Assembly (NCBI GenBank): GCA_031553195.1
Contig: JAVBLV010000043.1
Span: 1-38,258, forward strand
Length of the DNA stretch: 38,258 nt
Direction: 5' to 3'
Source of the DNA: JAVBLV01 sp031553195
Lineage (GTDB): Bacteria; Bacteroidota; Bacteroidia; Bacteroidales; P3
A program made the position numbers and the translations under genes. Every line of letters starts with the position of its first letter. Position 1 is the stretch's first letter. Positions 16,512-25,252 of this stretch are shown piece by piece. Below the pieces are notes generated by a model, which had not been told where the DNA came from, ran no database searches, and was given only the letters and a program-made list of their open reading frames with translations.

Positions 16512-16667
16512 GAGATTGTTCAAATTTTTATGGAATGAATTTTGAGGAATAAAAATAACGTTTTGCAGACGGAATTTTTCAAAATAGCAGCATTATCGGG
16601 TAAAAATTCCGACAAAAAAGAGTGTTTCGGATACAAAATACTTCATGGAAATTTTTAAAATAATCCC
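16512..16667 (-). mobile_element. MITE, older inverted copy (156 bp)
   Basis: The reverse complement of this segment matches 23110-23266 over its whole length, for example AGTATTTTG..TC then CTCTTTTTTGTCGGAATTTT in the core. It is bounded by TTA on both sides (16509-16511, 16668-16670), as expected for a 3-bp target duplication. The terminal repeats have drifted (GAGATTGTTCAAA against GAGGTTGTCTAAA), so this copy is older. It sits between porX and the CHU_C gene; the rest of that 264-bp gap shows nothing else clear. Confidence 0.75.
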
Positions 16668-16704
16668 TTAAAAACAGGGAATCGAAAAAAGATATTTATC
16701 TATT

Positions 16705-18693
16705 CTAATCCAGCACATTTACCATTCCCATCTTGGAGAATTTATTGCCCATCGAAAAAAGGCACTCTATTTTGTATGCATAAACGCCTACAGGAACATA
16801 TTCGTTTTTATATTTTCCATCCCACCCAACATCTACGGAAGTGGTCTCAAAAATGAGAAGTCCCCACCGGTCATAGACAGCAAATTTATAATTGTTTTTT
16901 TCAACAAAAATGAATACCGGTTTAAAGATATTATTTGTAGAGGCTTTGGGAGTAAATGCATTGCCAAGAATTATATTTCCCTCTCCCGAATAAAAGGCCG
17001 TAGAAGAACGAGCTTTATTATTAACAACATACGGATCCTTATTTTTCTCCAACGCAATTACATAATATCCCAATTCTTCCGTAAACGGGATGTCTCCGAA
17101 GTTATCGACATAAGTGGTGTCCGAAGCGCTCAGACTCGCTAGTAAAACAGGAGGCGTACTGTTTGTTTTCCTGTAAACGGTATAGCCCTCAATTGCTTGC
17201 CATCCGATGTAAGGCGTCCAAATCAGCTTATTTTTACTATTACTCTGATTCTCCAATCGTAAATATATTGTCCGCACCGTGTTGGATCTTTTAGCGGAAG
17301 TTGCGCAAGCATTATCTACGGAAATATAATAATAATACGGCGTAGTATTCGGTTTTGCCGTATTATCGGCAAAATACAAAAGGGTATCGCCTTTGTAAGG
17401 GATTGTTCCCACTTGCCTGGGAGATTCGCCGCTTGTATAACGAAAAACTTTATACTGATTCGTTTGGAATGCCGCGTCCACCCTTGCATACAGATTTACC
17501 TGCGAATTATCTTCCGATACCGACGCTTCTTTTATATAAAGATAGCCAGCCGTATCCGGCGTCAGAAAGTTTACGCAAACCCTATTAGAAGAAGCGGTTA
17601 ATGAGCGATCCGAATTTGCGGCCTTCACATAAAAACATGCGTAATTATATTCATCCGGAACCACATATTGAAACGACTCCTGCGAAGAGGGTATTTGTTG
17701 AACCAAAGCATAATCCAGATCTCCATTCTTTACATAAATTAAATAGGAATCTACCGAAGGGGATAAATTTATGTATTTATTCCATTTAAGGCTCACTTCT
17801 TTTGTACACTCTTTTGTAGTGGCGCTCAACACCATATTATTCTGTACTTCGGTAAGCAAACTGGTATTAGAACACGAATCATACGAAACGATGCGAAAAG
17901 AATGTATTTCATTAGGATCTCCATCATTCCAAATATAAGAAGTATTATTTTTCCCTTTTATCGTATCTAAAAGAATACAGGGAGAGCCCGAACAAATAAT
18001 GTAACCGCTAACATCCGGTTCAACGCTGGCTTTCCATCCTAATTGAATTTTTTGTAAATTATTAATGCTTACCGTATCTGAAGTCGGCGTATCCGGCGGT
18101 TCCGTATCATTAAACAACGCGCCGCCGATATTCGAGGCAGAATAGCAGGGAATAACAAGATTTACCCCTGTTTGCACTCTGTAGTAAATAGTATCCCTGC
18201 AAACGCGAGGAGCCAAATCCTGATAAAATAAGTCGGTTGTAGAGGCTACTGACGTCCAATTTCCACTCGAAAGCTTCCGGAAAATCTCATACGTATGAAT
18301 GCCATCTGTCAAAGAATTCCAATTCAAAAGGGCGTTCCGGCCATTATTAATACTGGCGACCGTTAAAAAAATTGTGTTGATGCTATCCGTCCCCGTTTGC
18401 ACGCCCGATACAGTCGTTGTAAGATAATACCGGAAAGCCGATTCGTTGGCATTTACCGTTACATCGATATAAGACGTCTCAGTAGAGGCTGGAGAGGCTA
18501 TGGTCGTAACGCTTCCATCCGGCAACGCTTTACGGGAAAGCGTATAATTCAGGCCCGTCGTAGTTCCCGCATATTCCCATGTAACGACAACTGTTCCATC
18601 TTCATTTACAGAAGCACATAACATCTTCGCATTCTGGGCATGAAGATGCAACCCTAAAAATGAAGCAAAAAATAATAAAAGTACTTTATTCAT
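16705..18693 (-). CDS. Fibronectin-like secreted protein with T9SS type B (CHU_C) sorting domain
   Basis: I start it at the ATG giving MNKVLLLFFASFLGLHLHAQ, a clean signal peptide; the 17 codons before it in the same frame are basic and unlike a leader. The resulting protein is 662 aa. The body has several fibronectin III-like repeats, with recurring YEIFRKLSSGNW, GYTVYRKTN and 'Y.D' segments spaced about 90-100 residues. The last 90 residues (about 573-662) form a gliding-motility-associated C-terminal domain: NAFTPKAS, YKFAVYDRWGLLIFE, WDGKYKN, VPVGVYAYKIEC. Type B domains direct T9SS export, usually with cell-surface attachment. No catalytic domain was seen; adhesin or surface-layer function is inferred. 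It ends near a MITE copy, and the promoter is unclear. Confidence 0.88.
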   Translation of the reverse strand: MNKVLLLFFASFLGLHLHAQNAKMLCASVNEDGTVVVTWEYAGTTTGLNYTLSRKALPDGSVTTIASPASTETSYIDVTVNANESAFRYYLTTTVSGVQTGTDSINTIFLTVASINNGRNALLNWNSLTDGIHTYEIFRKLSSGNWTSVASTTDLFYQDLAPRVCRDTIYYRVQTGVNLVIPCYSASNIGGALFNDTEPPDTPTSDTVSINNLQKIQLGWKASVEPDVSGYIICSGSPCILLDTIKGKNNTSYIWNDGDPNEIHSFRIVSYDSCSNTSLLTEVQNNMVLSATTKECTKEVSLKWNKYINLSPSVDSYLIYVKNGDLDYALVQQIPSSQESFQYVVPDEYNYACFYVKAANSDRSLTASSNRVCVNFLTPDTAGYLYIKEASVSEDNSQVNLYARVDAAFQTNQYKVFRYTSGESPRQVGTIPYKGDTLLYFADNTAKPNTTPYYYYISVDNACATSAKRSNTVRTIYLRLENQSNSKNKLIWTPYIGWQAIEGYTVYRKTNSTPPVLLASLSASDTTYVDNFGDIPFTEELGYYVIALEKNKDPYVVNNKARSSTAFYSGEGNIILGNAFTPKASTNNIFKPVFIFVEKNNYKFAVYDRWGLLIFETTSVDVGWDGKYKNEYVPVGVYAYKIECLFSMGNKFSKMGMVNVLD

Positions 18694-18812
18694 ATAATCG
18701 TTTCGAATAAGCGAACGCTTTCTATAAAAACGTAAAAAAAACAAAATTGTTTCATTTCATCGTTGCTTTAGCCTTTATGGTTAAATACATGCCACAATCT
18801 ATGCTTATCATT

Positions 18813-18852
18813 ATTAACCCGACCGGCGCTTTTTTTGCCGGAACCGGTTAAT
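18813..18852 (-). terminator. Hairpin at the end of the M16 gene
   Basis: ATTAACC (813-819) pairs with GGTTAAT (846-852), and inside it CCGGC (823-827) pairs with GCCGG (837-841), with a small internal loop. It overlaps the M16 stop codon. The T-run lies in the loop rather than after the stem, so it may block exonucleases or terminate weakly. Confidence 0.45.
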
Positions 18853-20155
18853 TATTTTCCGCTCCCACGCTAAGTTTAATCATGCTTTCTTCATGTAAAT
18901 ACTTTTGAGCCGTAGACTGTAGTATTTCAGGCGTTGCATCTGCAATTGCTCCTATGCAATTTTGATAAAATGATTGTTTCCGAGATAATTGAAGAAGGCT
19001 TTTATAACGTTCGGAAAGTTCGAACACGCCGTCCATGCTGCGGATAAATTCTCCGATCAGATAGTTTTTCACCAGATTCAATTCTTCCTGAGAAACAGGT
19101 TCTGTACGCAAACGCTTCAATTCATACATAATTTCTTTTATAGCCAAATCAACTACGTTACAATTTACTTCGGCGGTAATAAAAAACATGCCCGACTTGC
19201 GGAATGAATGTAAAAGGGAGTAAATTCCATATGTATACCCTTTTTCTTCCCGGATATTTTTCATCAAACGCGAGCCGAAATACCCGCCCAACAATGTATT
19301 TAAGACCATCAACATGGGAAAATCCTGATGAGAACTGTCAATGCTTATTTTTCCCACCCTCACAGCCGATTGCACCGCATGGGGCATAGGAATAAATGAC
19401 TGGATAGGATCATGGGACGGAATAATCCCCGTAAACGAATCTATGGGGGTAATAAAATCTCTTTTTATTCCGAAATATTGATTCAGCAAGTTTAAAAATT
19501 CATTATTCACATGTCCTGATACCACAATATGCATCGGATTTTTCTTATAGAATTTCTCGTGAAAAGATTTCAAATCACGGGTAGACAGATTCTCAAAATC
19601 ATCCAGTTTTCCAAATTTCCCATAAGGATGATTCTCTCCGAAAAGCATTTCCGAAAATCGAGTTTGGGCAATAAAATTTACCTTTTGACTTTCGATTAAA
19701 AATTGTTGTTTTCGTTTTTGAGTATAGACTTCCAATTCATGTTCGGCGAAAGCCGGATCATAAATAATTTCATACAACAACGAAAGAATGTCTTCCGAAT
19801 ATTTTTTAAGGAAATAAGCTGTCAGGACGGCAATTTCTTTTTCTACATTTTTTTCGAGATAAGCGCCTCTTAAATCTAAAAACTCGGCAATTTCTTTTGC
19901 AGATCTTTTCGAACTGCCTTCCGTAAGTAAATAATTAGTGAAAGAGGCTTCGAAAACTTTTGTTTGCCAATAGCTTCCGGCTTCGAAAATAAAATCCAGT
20001 TTTATCAATTCCGTCGATTCGGAAAAAAACACAGTCGTTTTCAGACCGTTATCTAATGCAAACTCGGAATAAGGTTGCAATTTTTTTAAATCAATATCAT
20101 TTGTATAAAGTTCCAGTTGGTTGGGGCATATACTCCTGTTTAACGATGCATGCAT
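18848..20155 (-). CDS. M16-family peptidase homologue lacking the zinc motif
   Basis: This 435-aa protein has the two-domain fold of bacterial M16B proteins. The position of the HxxEH zinc motif reads SFTNYLLTEGSSKRSAKE: the three ligand/catalytic residues are replaced by Ser, Asn and Tyr. The C-terminal REEKGYTYGIYS keeps the conserved R/Y motif. This is the pattern of the non-catalytic partner in heterodimeric M16 proteases, so it probably binds substrate rather than cutting it. No signal peptide is evident. It starts 4 bp after the stop of the TonB-dependent receptor and is surely co-transcribed with it. A catalytic partner is not in this window. Family assignment is firm; role is inferred. 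Confidence 0.85.
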   Translation of the reverse strand: MHASLNRSICPNQLELYTNDIDLKKLQPYSEFALDNGLKTTVFFSESTELIKLDFIFEAGSYWQTKVFEASFTNYLLTEGSSKRSAKEIAEFLDLRGAYLEKNVEKEIAVLTAYFLKKYSEDILSLLYEIIYDPAFAEHELEVYTQKRKQQFLIESQKVNFIAQTRFSEMLFGENHPYGKFGKLDDFENLSTRDLKSFHEKFYKKNPMHIVVSGHVNNEFLNLLNQYFGIKRDFITPIDSFTGIIPSHDPIQSFIPMPHAVQSAVRVGKISIDSSHQDFPMLMVLNTLLGGYFGSRLMKNIREEKGYTYGIYSLLHSFRKSGMFFITAEVNCNVVDLAIKEIMYELKRLRTEPVSQEELNLVKNYLIGEFIRSMDGVFELSERYKSLLQLSRKQSFYQNCIGAIADATPEILQSTAQKYLHEESMIKLSVGAENN

Positions 20156-20159
20156 AAAA

Positions 20160-22616
20160 CTAAAAATCGATAGTTAATCTCACATTAAATTGTCTTGGCG
20201 TCAGATAATTGGGAACAGCGTAATATCTATTATCATAATCGGTTACCCATAAATAAGAAACCGTATTATCATTTTGGAACAGATTAAATACTTCAAAATA
20301 CAGCCAAATGTTGTTCAGATACTTGAATACATTATTCCGCGCCCATTTGGAAGAAGGGCCTTTTAAACGAAAAGAGGTAGCCCAATCCACGCGCATATAT
20401 GAAGGCAAACGATGCGTTTCGGAAAAATCGGTTTGATTCGGCCTCGTAAAAGGCACGCCTGTTCCGTAAACGAAGTTCAGACTCATCCTTATCCATGGCA
20501 GCTTGGGTATGTAATCCTGTAGAAAAAGCTTGAACATAAACCGTTGATCCGTAGGCCGCGGAATATAACCTATTCCATCCCCGTCAATATTTTCCTGTGT
20601 TTGCATAAGCGTCATGCTTGCCCACGACTCGATTCCTTCCACAAATTCGCCGTTTAACCGAAAGTCAATTCCCGCCACATAGCCAACGGCAGAATTTTCT
20701 GCGGAATAACGGATTTTTAAATTATCTATTTCATAAGGGATCAGGTTGGTCATATACTTGTAATAGGCTTCGGTAATAAAAACAAATTTGCGACTCCACA
20801 TGTAAAAATTCCAATCCATTCCACTAATAAAATGGTATGAATTCTGGGCTTTTATCTGATCGTTCACATTTCCGCTTTTATCCCTGTATTCGCGATACAA
20901 TGGAGATTGATTATACACCCCTGTAGCAAAACGGAACAAAATATTATTTTCCCAATTAGGCTTATAAGAAATACTTGCCCTTGGACTTAATAAAAACTCA
21001 TTGTTGTAGTCCCAATACTGGAAACGAATCCCTCCTGTCAAATTAAAATGGCTCGTATCCTTGGCGTCGAATTCCCAGTTCTTTTGCACAAAACTCATTA
21101 TGCGGTTAGACGAAATTGTGTTTTCCGATTTTAAAACGTTTTGCAATACCGGAGGCGTTGGGGGATTGGCATCTCCAGGTATAGGCGCTATGTAAGGAAT
21201 TGTATAACCGGCAGAATCGACCATCTTCCATTCGCTCATTTTATCGTTCACATATTCATGCTGATACCGAAAACCCCAATTAAGACTCCCTTTTCCCATA
21301 ATTCTCAATCCCTTGTGTTCTAGATTAAACACCCGATAAGTAAGATAATCGCGCGAATGCTCCAAAAAAGTCCCAACCCCCTTATCTATTTCTGTAGATA
21401 TAGCATCATCGTTTCCCTTATCGGCTGTGGGTACTGTTTCAGACAACCAATATTGGCTTTGGATATCATAAATTTCATTTTCGTTGCTATTAAAAGCCGA
21501 AACAATAAACTTCAATATCGTTTTATCAGAGGGTTTGTAAGTATACGTCCCTGCGCCCAGTAATGTCGAATACTGGTCTACTTCCTGCCCGTCGAAGTAA
21601 ACTTTCAATTTCATAGGCTGAAAGGCCGACCCAAAATTCGTCGTTCTATCCTCAGGAACAAAGCGGTATACGTTGCGCGAATAAATGCCTAAAAACGAGA
21701 TTTCGGATTTAAGCGAAATCGAATAGGTTAAGTAAGATTGGAGATCGGTAAAAGAAGGCCTGTAACTGCCTTTTGTTTCCATTGCATTTAGTATGTATTG
21801 ATTCGATTGCTGCCGGAACCCGATATTAAATCCGATTTTTTGCTTGATAAGCCCTTCGACATAGGCGGTAGCGCCCAAAAGACTGGCGGAAACTTTGCCT
21901 CCAAATTTTTGCGGTTTCTTATAGGTAATATCCAAAACCGACGACATTTTATCTCCATAAACAGCGCTGAATCCGCCTGCAGAGAATAAAATATTCCCAA
22001 CCATATCCGGATTAATAATGCTTAGTCCTTCCTGCTCGCCCGAACGAATCAGGAATGGGCGATAAACCTCTATTTCATTAATATAAACCAAATTTTCATC
22101 AAAATTACCTCCACGGACAGAATATTGGGAAGTCAATTCATTGGAAGATGAAACGGAGGGCAACATTTTAATAAGCATTTCCACGCCCGGTTTAGCGCCT
22201 ACAAGGTCGTTCAACTTGATAGGGTCTATACGGGTAAGACCTGAGTTAATATACACGTTATCCTGTATCTCAATTCCTTTCAACAAAAATGATTTCGAAG
22301 CCAGCCAAAAATTCAAACGTTTCTGCTCCTCAGGTTTTAGGGAAATATATTGAACGACCGTTTTATATCCTGTAAAAGAAATTTGTATTTCCAATTCTTT
22401 TCCGGCGGGAACCGTAAGTTTGTAATTTCCTTCCCGATCGCTTGTACAACCCACCGGGGTGGAAAGATTTTTTACTACAATGTTCGCAAATTCCAACGGA
22501 TTACCGCTTGCCGAATCGGCCACTCTTCCATACAACAAAGCCGTATTCTGAGAATTTGCATATTCTATGCAGAGTATAAAAGGTAGAAACAGAAGAAGTT
22601 TACTAAAGTTTTTCAA
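20160..22616 (-). CDS. CarboxypepD_reg/TonB-dependent outer-membrane receptor
   Basis: This 818-aa protein has a signal peptide (MKNFSKLLLFLPFILCIEYANSQ), then a carboxypeptidase-regulatory-like domain (about 26-107: LLYGRVADSASGNPLEFANI, SFTGYKTVVQYI), a plug domain (about 130-235: SQYSVRGGNFDENLVYINEIEVY, GGFSAVYGDKMSSVLDITY) and a beta-barrel ending in the aromatic NVRLTIDF. It imports an unknown ligand across the outer membrane using TonB energy. It has no SusD partner and is shorter than SusC proteins (about 1000 aa), so it belongs to the non-SusC branch that often takes siderophores, peptides or metals. The M16 homologue follows 4 bp later, which hints at a peptide or protein ligand. 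No clear TAnnTTTG box was found upstream. Confidence 0.92.
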   Translation of the reverse strand: MKNFSKLLLFLPFILCIEYANSQNTALLYGRVADSASGNPLEFANIVVKNLSTPVGCTSDREGNYKLTVPAGKELEIQISFTGYKTVVQYISLKPEEQKRLNFWLASKSFLLKGIEIQDNVYINSGLTRIDPIKLNDLVGAKPGVEMLIKMLPSVSSSNELTSQYSVRGGNFDENLVYINEIEVYRPFLIRSGEQEGLSIINPDMVGNILFSAGGFSAVYGDKMSSVLDITYKKPQKFGGKVSASLLGATAYVEGLIKQKIGFNIGFRQQSNQYILNAMETKGSYRPSFTDLQSYLTYSISLKSEISFLGIYSRNVYRFVPEDRTTNFGSAFQPMKLKVYFDGQEVDQYSTLLGAGTYTYKPSDKTILKFIVSAFNSNENEIYDIQSQYWLSETVPTADKGNDDAISTEIDKGVGTFLEHSRDYLTYRVFNLEHKGLRIMGKGSLNWGFRYQHEYVNDKMSEWKMVDSAGYTIPYIAPIPGDANPPTPPVLQNVLKSENTISSNRIMSFVQKNWEFDAKDTSHFNLTGGIRFQYWDYNNEFLLSPRASISYKPNWENNILFRFATGVYNQSPLYREYRDKSGNVNDQIKAQNSYHFISGMDWNFYMWSRKFVFITEAYYKYMTNLIPYEIDNLKIRYSAENSAVGYVAGIDFRLNGEFVEGIESWASMTLMQTQENIDGDGIGYIPRPTDQRFMFKLFLQDYIPKLPWIRMSLNFVYGTGVPFTRPNQTDFSETHRLPSYMRVDWATSFRLKGPSSKWARNNVFKYLNNIWLYFEVFNLFQNDNTVSYLWVTDYDNRYYAVPNYLTPRQFNVRLTIDF

Positions 22617-23109
22617 TTCAATAAATTTGTGTAAAATCTTTTGCAGTATTCTAATAAAACCTGATTACAAAACAATTGAAATCAAACTATTTGAATAACA
22701 AAAAAACAATTAATTACTTTTATACTTGTATCTATATATCCCTTAATACATAACTTAAAATCTCAATTTCAAGTTATGTAGCCTATCGGGATTCAAAAAC
22801 GTTTAAAATTTCCATGAACAATATTAAACTCAAAGCATTATTCATAAAACTCACTCTAAAACAATTCCTTAATGGTTAAAACTTTTCACAAAAAACAAAA
22901 CGCTTTCGTAAGAAAATAATTAAATATCAATACTTTCCTCCTTCTTTTAGTAAAATTCTGCAATTCTTCCTTCATTATTTTATAGAAGAAAACGTAAATA
23001 TGCAATCCATATTTTACTCGTGTAAAACAGAAAAAGCAAAAGTACTAATTTTTCCCGATTCAATTGCCTGCATTTTATTCTTTGCTAAAGCCTTTGGCGA
23101 GAACTTAGA

Positions 23110-23266
23110 GGTTGTCTAAAATTTTTCTATGAAGTATTTTGAATCTAAAAATGCTCTTTTTTGTCGGAATTTTTACCAAATAGCGCTACTATTCTTAAAA
23201 AATCTCGCCTGCAAAATAGTTATTTTTATCTCTCAAAATCTGTTCTATAAAAATTTAGACAACCTC
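23110..23266 (+). mobile_element. MITE, intact copy with TTA target duplication (157 bp)
   Basis: The ends are inverted repeats: GAGGTTGTCTAAA at the left and TTTAGACAACCTC at the right, continuing imperfectly into ATTTTTCTAT/TATAAAAA. TTA flanks both sides (23107-23109, 23267-23269). There is no coding capacity. A diverged copy lies at 16512-16667 and a fragment at 29081-29156. The short TIR beginning GAG and the TNA target duplication fit the IS1031/IS5 type of transposase acting in trans; that parent is inferred. Confidence 0.8.
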
Positions 23267-23490
23267 TTAGATTTTTTTAGTTGAGAGTTGAAAATAATTG
23301 TCCATCCGGATAATAAGCGATACCCTATAAGCCTTAAACATTCGAAATTCATCGCTAAAACACATTTCATTCTTCATTTACAAGACAGGACATTTAGTAT
23401 GTAATTATAAAGCATTTTATCGGCAAATCAATATTCAAAAGAGTAAATTATTTTCTTTAAAATGATTCCAAAATGTACCCTGAATTTCGG

Positions 23491-23498
23491 TATCTTTG
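23491..23498 (+). promoter_or_regulatory. Isolated TAnnTTTG box
   Basis: TATCTTTG matches the Bacteroidota -7 consensus. The nearest plus-strand gene starts 413 bp further on, so it would give a long leader for the radical SAM gene or serve a lost gene. No TTTG -33 element was found. Confidence 0.3.
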
Positions 23499-23626
23499 TA
23501 AGAAATCTCGTTTTAAATATATTGAATCAGGCTTAGCTTATAGCATGTAACTATTTGATAGTTTTAGCTTTAATAAATTATCATTCAGTACCGCAAAGGC
23601 ACAAAATTTGTCAAAATATAGATTCT

Positions 23627-23835
23627 AAAAAACATGAAATAATCATGAGCCTTTGGCGTGCCAAAGTGAATGATTAAAGGCATGCGTCAGCCAAGTCTCC
23701 CAAACAAATAAAAAAATCCGATTAATCTCCCTTGAGGGGAGAATTAAAGAGGGGGTGGGAGATTTAGAGGGGCTTATAAATTTTAAAAACATGAAATGTC
23801 TATGAAACTAAAGTCACGTCAAAGTGAATGATTAT
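23627..23835 (+). repeat. Pair of ~50-bp imperfect direct repeats
   Basis: Copy A (23627-23676) and copy B (23785-23835) both run AAAAACATGAAAT ... (G)TC/CCAAAGTGAATGATTA. Copy A contains the near-palindrome CTTTGGC-GT-GCCAAAG (23651-23666). Between the copies is a G-rich stretch typical of Bacteroidota intergenic DNA. The repeats are upstream of the radical SAM gene. Confidence 0.6.
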
Positions 23836-23837
23836 AA

Positions 23838-23868
23838 GTCAGGGCGTGACTTTAAATCACGCCCTGAC
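23838..23868 (+). other. Perfect 12-bp hairpin upstream of the radical SAM gene
   Basis: GTCAGGGCGTGA (838-849) pairs with TCACGCCCTGAC (857-868) around a 7-nt loop. No T-run follows on either strand. It lies 42 bp before the chosen ATG and directly after direct-repeat copy B. It could be a leader structure or a mobile-element end. Confidence 0.6.
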
Positions 23869-23910
23869 AAGACTATAGCCACAAATTACCAAACAATTAC
23901 GCATACACAA

Positions 23911-25173
23911 ATGAACGATCCTGTTTTTGAAAAATTAAAAGTGTTGGCCGGCGCGGCAAAATATGACGTGTCTTGCGCATCGAGCGGACATTCGCGCAAA
24001 AATAACGGCAAAAACCTGGGAAATACCGCCGGTTGGGGTATTTGCCACAGTTTTACCGAAGACGGCCGTTGCGTTTCGCTTTTCAAAATCATGCTGACGA
24101 ACCATTGCATGTACGATTGCGCTTATTGCATAAACCGGCGTAGCAACGACGTGCCGCGCGCCACTTTTTCGGTAACCGAGATCGTAAACCTCACCATCGA
24201 ATTCTATAGAAGAAACTACATTGAAGGTTTGTTTCTGAGTTCCGGCGTTGTGCGTAATCCGGACTACACGATGGAACGCTTGGTAGGCGTTGCCAAACAA
24301 CTGAGACAAGTCCACAAATTCAATGGGTATATTCACTTAAAAAGCATTCCCGGCGCATCGAGGGAATTGGTGAACGAAGCCGGATTGTATGCCGACCGTT
24401 TAAGCGTCAATATAGAAATTCCCACCGAGGAAAATTTAAAATTATTGGCGCCGGAAAAAGATTATCAAAGCGTGCTGTCTCCTATGAATTACATAGGGCA
24501 AGGAATTTTAGAGAATAAAGAGGATCGGAAAAAATATGCCAAAGTTCCTCGTTTTGCTCCGGCCGGACAAAGTACGCAACTAATCATTGGCGCTTCGCCC
24601 GAAAGCGACAAGCAAATCCTACAATTATCTTCGTTTCTGTATCATAAGCCTAATTTGAAACGCGTATATTATTCGGGTTATATTCCGGTTAACGAAAACG
24701 ACAGTCGTTTACCCGCTTTGAAACAACCGCCTTTGGTGCGTGAAAACCGTTTATATCAGGCCGATTGGTTGATGCGTTTCTACCATTTCGAAGTAGACGA
24801 AATTGTCAATGATCGCTTTCCTAATCTGGATATGGAATTAGATCCTAAACTCAGCTACGCCTTGCGTCATCCCGAGTTATTTCCCATTGATATCAACAAA
24901 GCTGACTATGAAATGATTTTAAGGGTTCCCGGCATAGGCGTAAAATCGGCGCAGTTGATTGTCGCTTCGCGCAGACACGGAAAACTTAACTCCGAACATT
25001 TGAAAAAAATGGGCGTAGTAATGAAACGCGCCCAATATTTTATTACTTGTCATGAACTACCTTTTAGAAACGTTCCTGAGATAAGGCCGGACTACCTCGC
25101 AAAACTATTTACAGGCAAATTGAACTCAAAAGAAAATCCTCAACAACTAATATTATCGTTTACAATGGAATAA
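23911..25173 (+). CDS. Putative DNA modification/repair radical SAM protein (TIGR03916 type)
   Basis: I start it at ATG 23911 (MNDPVFEKLKVLAGAAKYD), giving 420 aa. An in-frame ATG 29 codons earlier would translate through the hairpin at 23838 and adds residues unlike the family. The radical SAM cluster motif is NHCMYDCAYC (Cys66, Cys70, Cys73; CX3CX2C). Extra cysteines precede it (Cys22, Cys45, Cys54). Near residues 325-357 a helix-hairpin-helix, DINKADYEMILRVPGIGVKS, suggests DNA binding. Family members sit beside or are fused to a uracil-DNA-glycosylase-like partner and are thought to act in DNA repair or modification; the reaction is unknown. The next gene, 79 bp on, is the usual partner family. 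Confidence 0.85.
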   Translation: MNDPVFEKLKVLAGAAKYDVSCASSGHSRKNNGKNLGNTAGWGICHSFTEDGRCVSLFKIMLTNHCMYDCAYCINRRSNDVPRATFSVTEIVNLTIEFYRRNYIEGLFLSSGVVRNPDYTMERLVGVAKQLRQVHKFNGYIHLKSIPGASRELVNEAGLYADRLSVNIEIPTEENLKLLAPEKDYQSVLSPMNYIGQGILENKEDRKKYAKVPRFAPAGQSTQLIIGASPESDKQILQLSSFLYHKPNLKRVYYSGYIPVNENDSRLPALKQPPLVRENRLYQADWLMRFYHFEVDEIVNDRFPNLDMELDPKLSYALRHPELFPIDINKADYEMILRVPGIGVKSAQLIVASRRHGKLNSEHLKKMGVVMKRAQYFITCHELPFRNVPEIRPDYLAKLFTGKLNSKENPQQLILSFTME

Positions 25174-25252
25174 AATCCGTTCCCTTTGCAAAATGAAAAT
25201 CTTTTCATTTTAAAAACAAAATCAATTAAACCACTCAAAATCAATAATCAGA

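Larger units (their letters stand above)
22617..23910. other. 1.3-kb gene-free region between divergent genes
   Basis: No convincing gene is seen. The segment holds a MITE (23110-23266), one TAnnTTTG box (23491), two copies of a ~50-bp direct repeat (from 23627 and 23785), a GC-rich word pair that can fold (TAATCTCCC near 23722 with GGGAGATTTA near 23757), and a perfect 12-bp hairpin (23838). The remaining sequence is very AT-rich and looks like decayed intergenic DNA. Confidence 0.6.

Noticed and set aside
20160..22616. SusC-type nutrient receptor with SusD
   Set aside because: The receptor is only 818 aa and no SusD-like lipoprotein is adjacent; the neighbour is an M16 homologue.
23824..23910. 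Upstream ATG extension of the radical SAM protein
   Set aside because: The extra 29 residues are encoded by the direct repeat and hairpin and do not resemble the family; MNDPVFEKLKVLAGAAKYD is the expected N-terminus.
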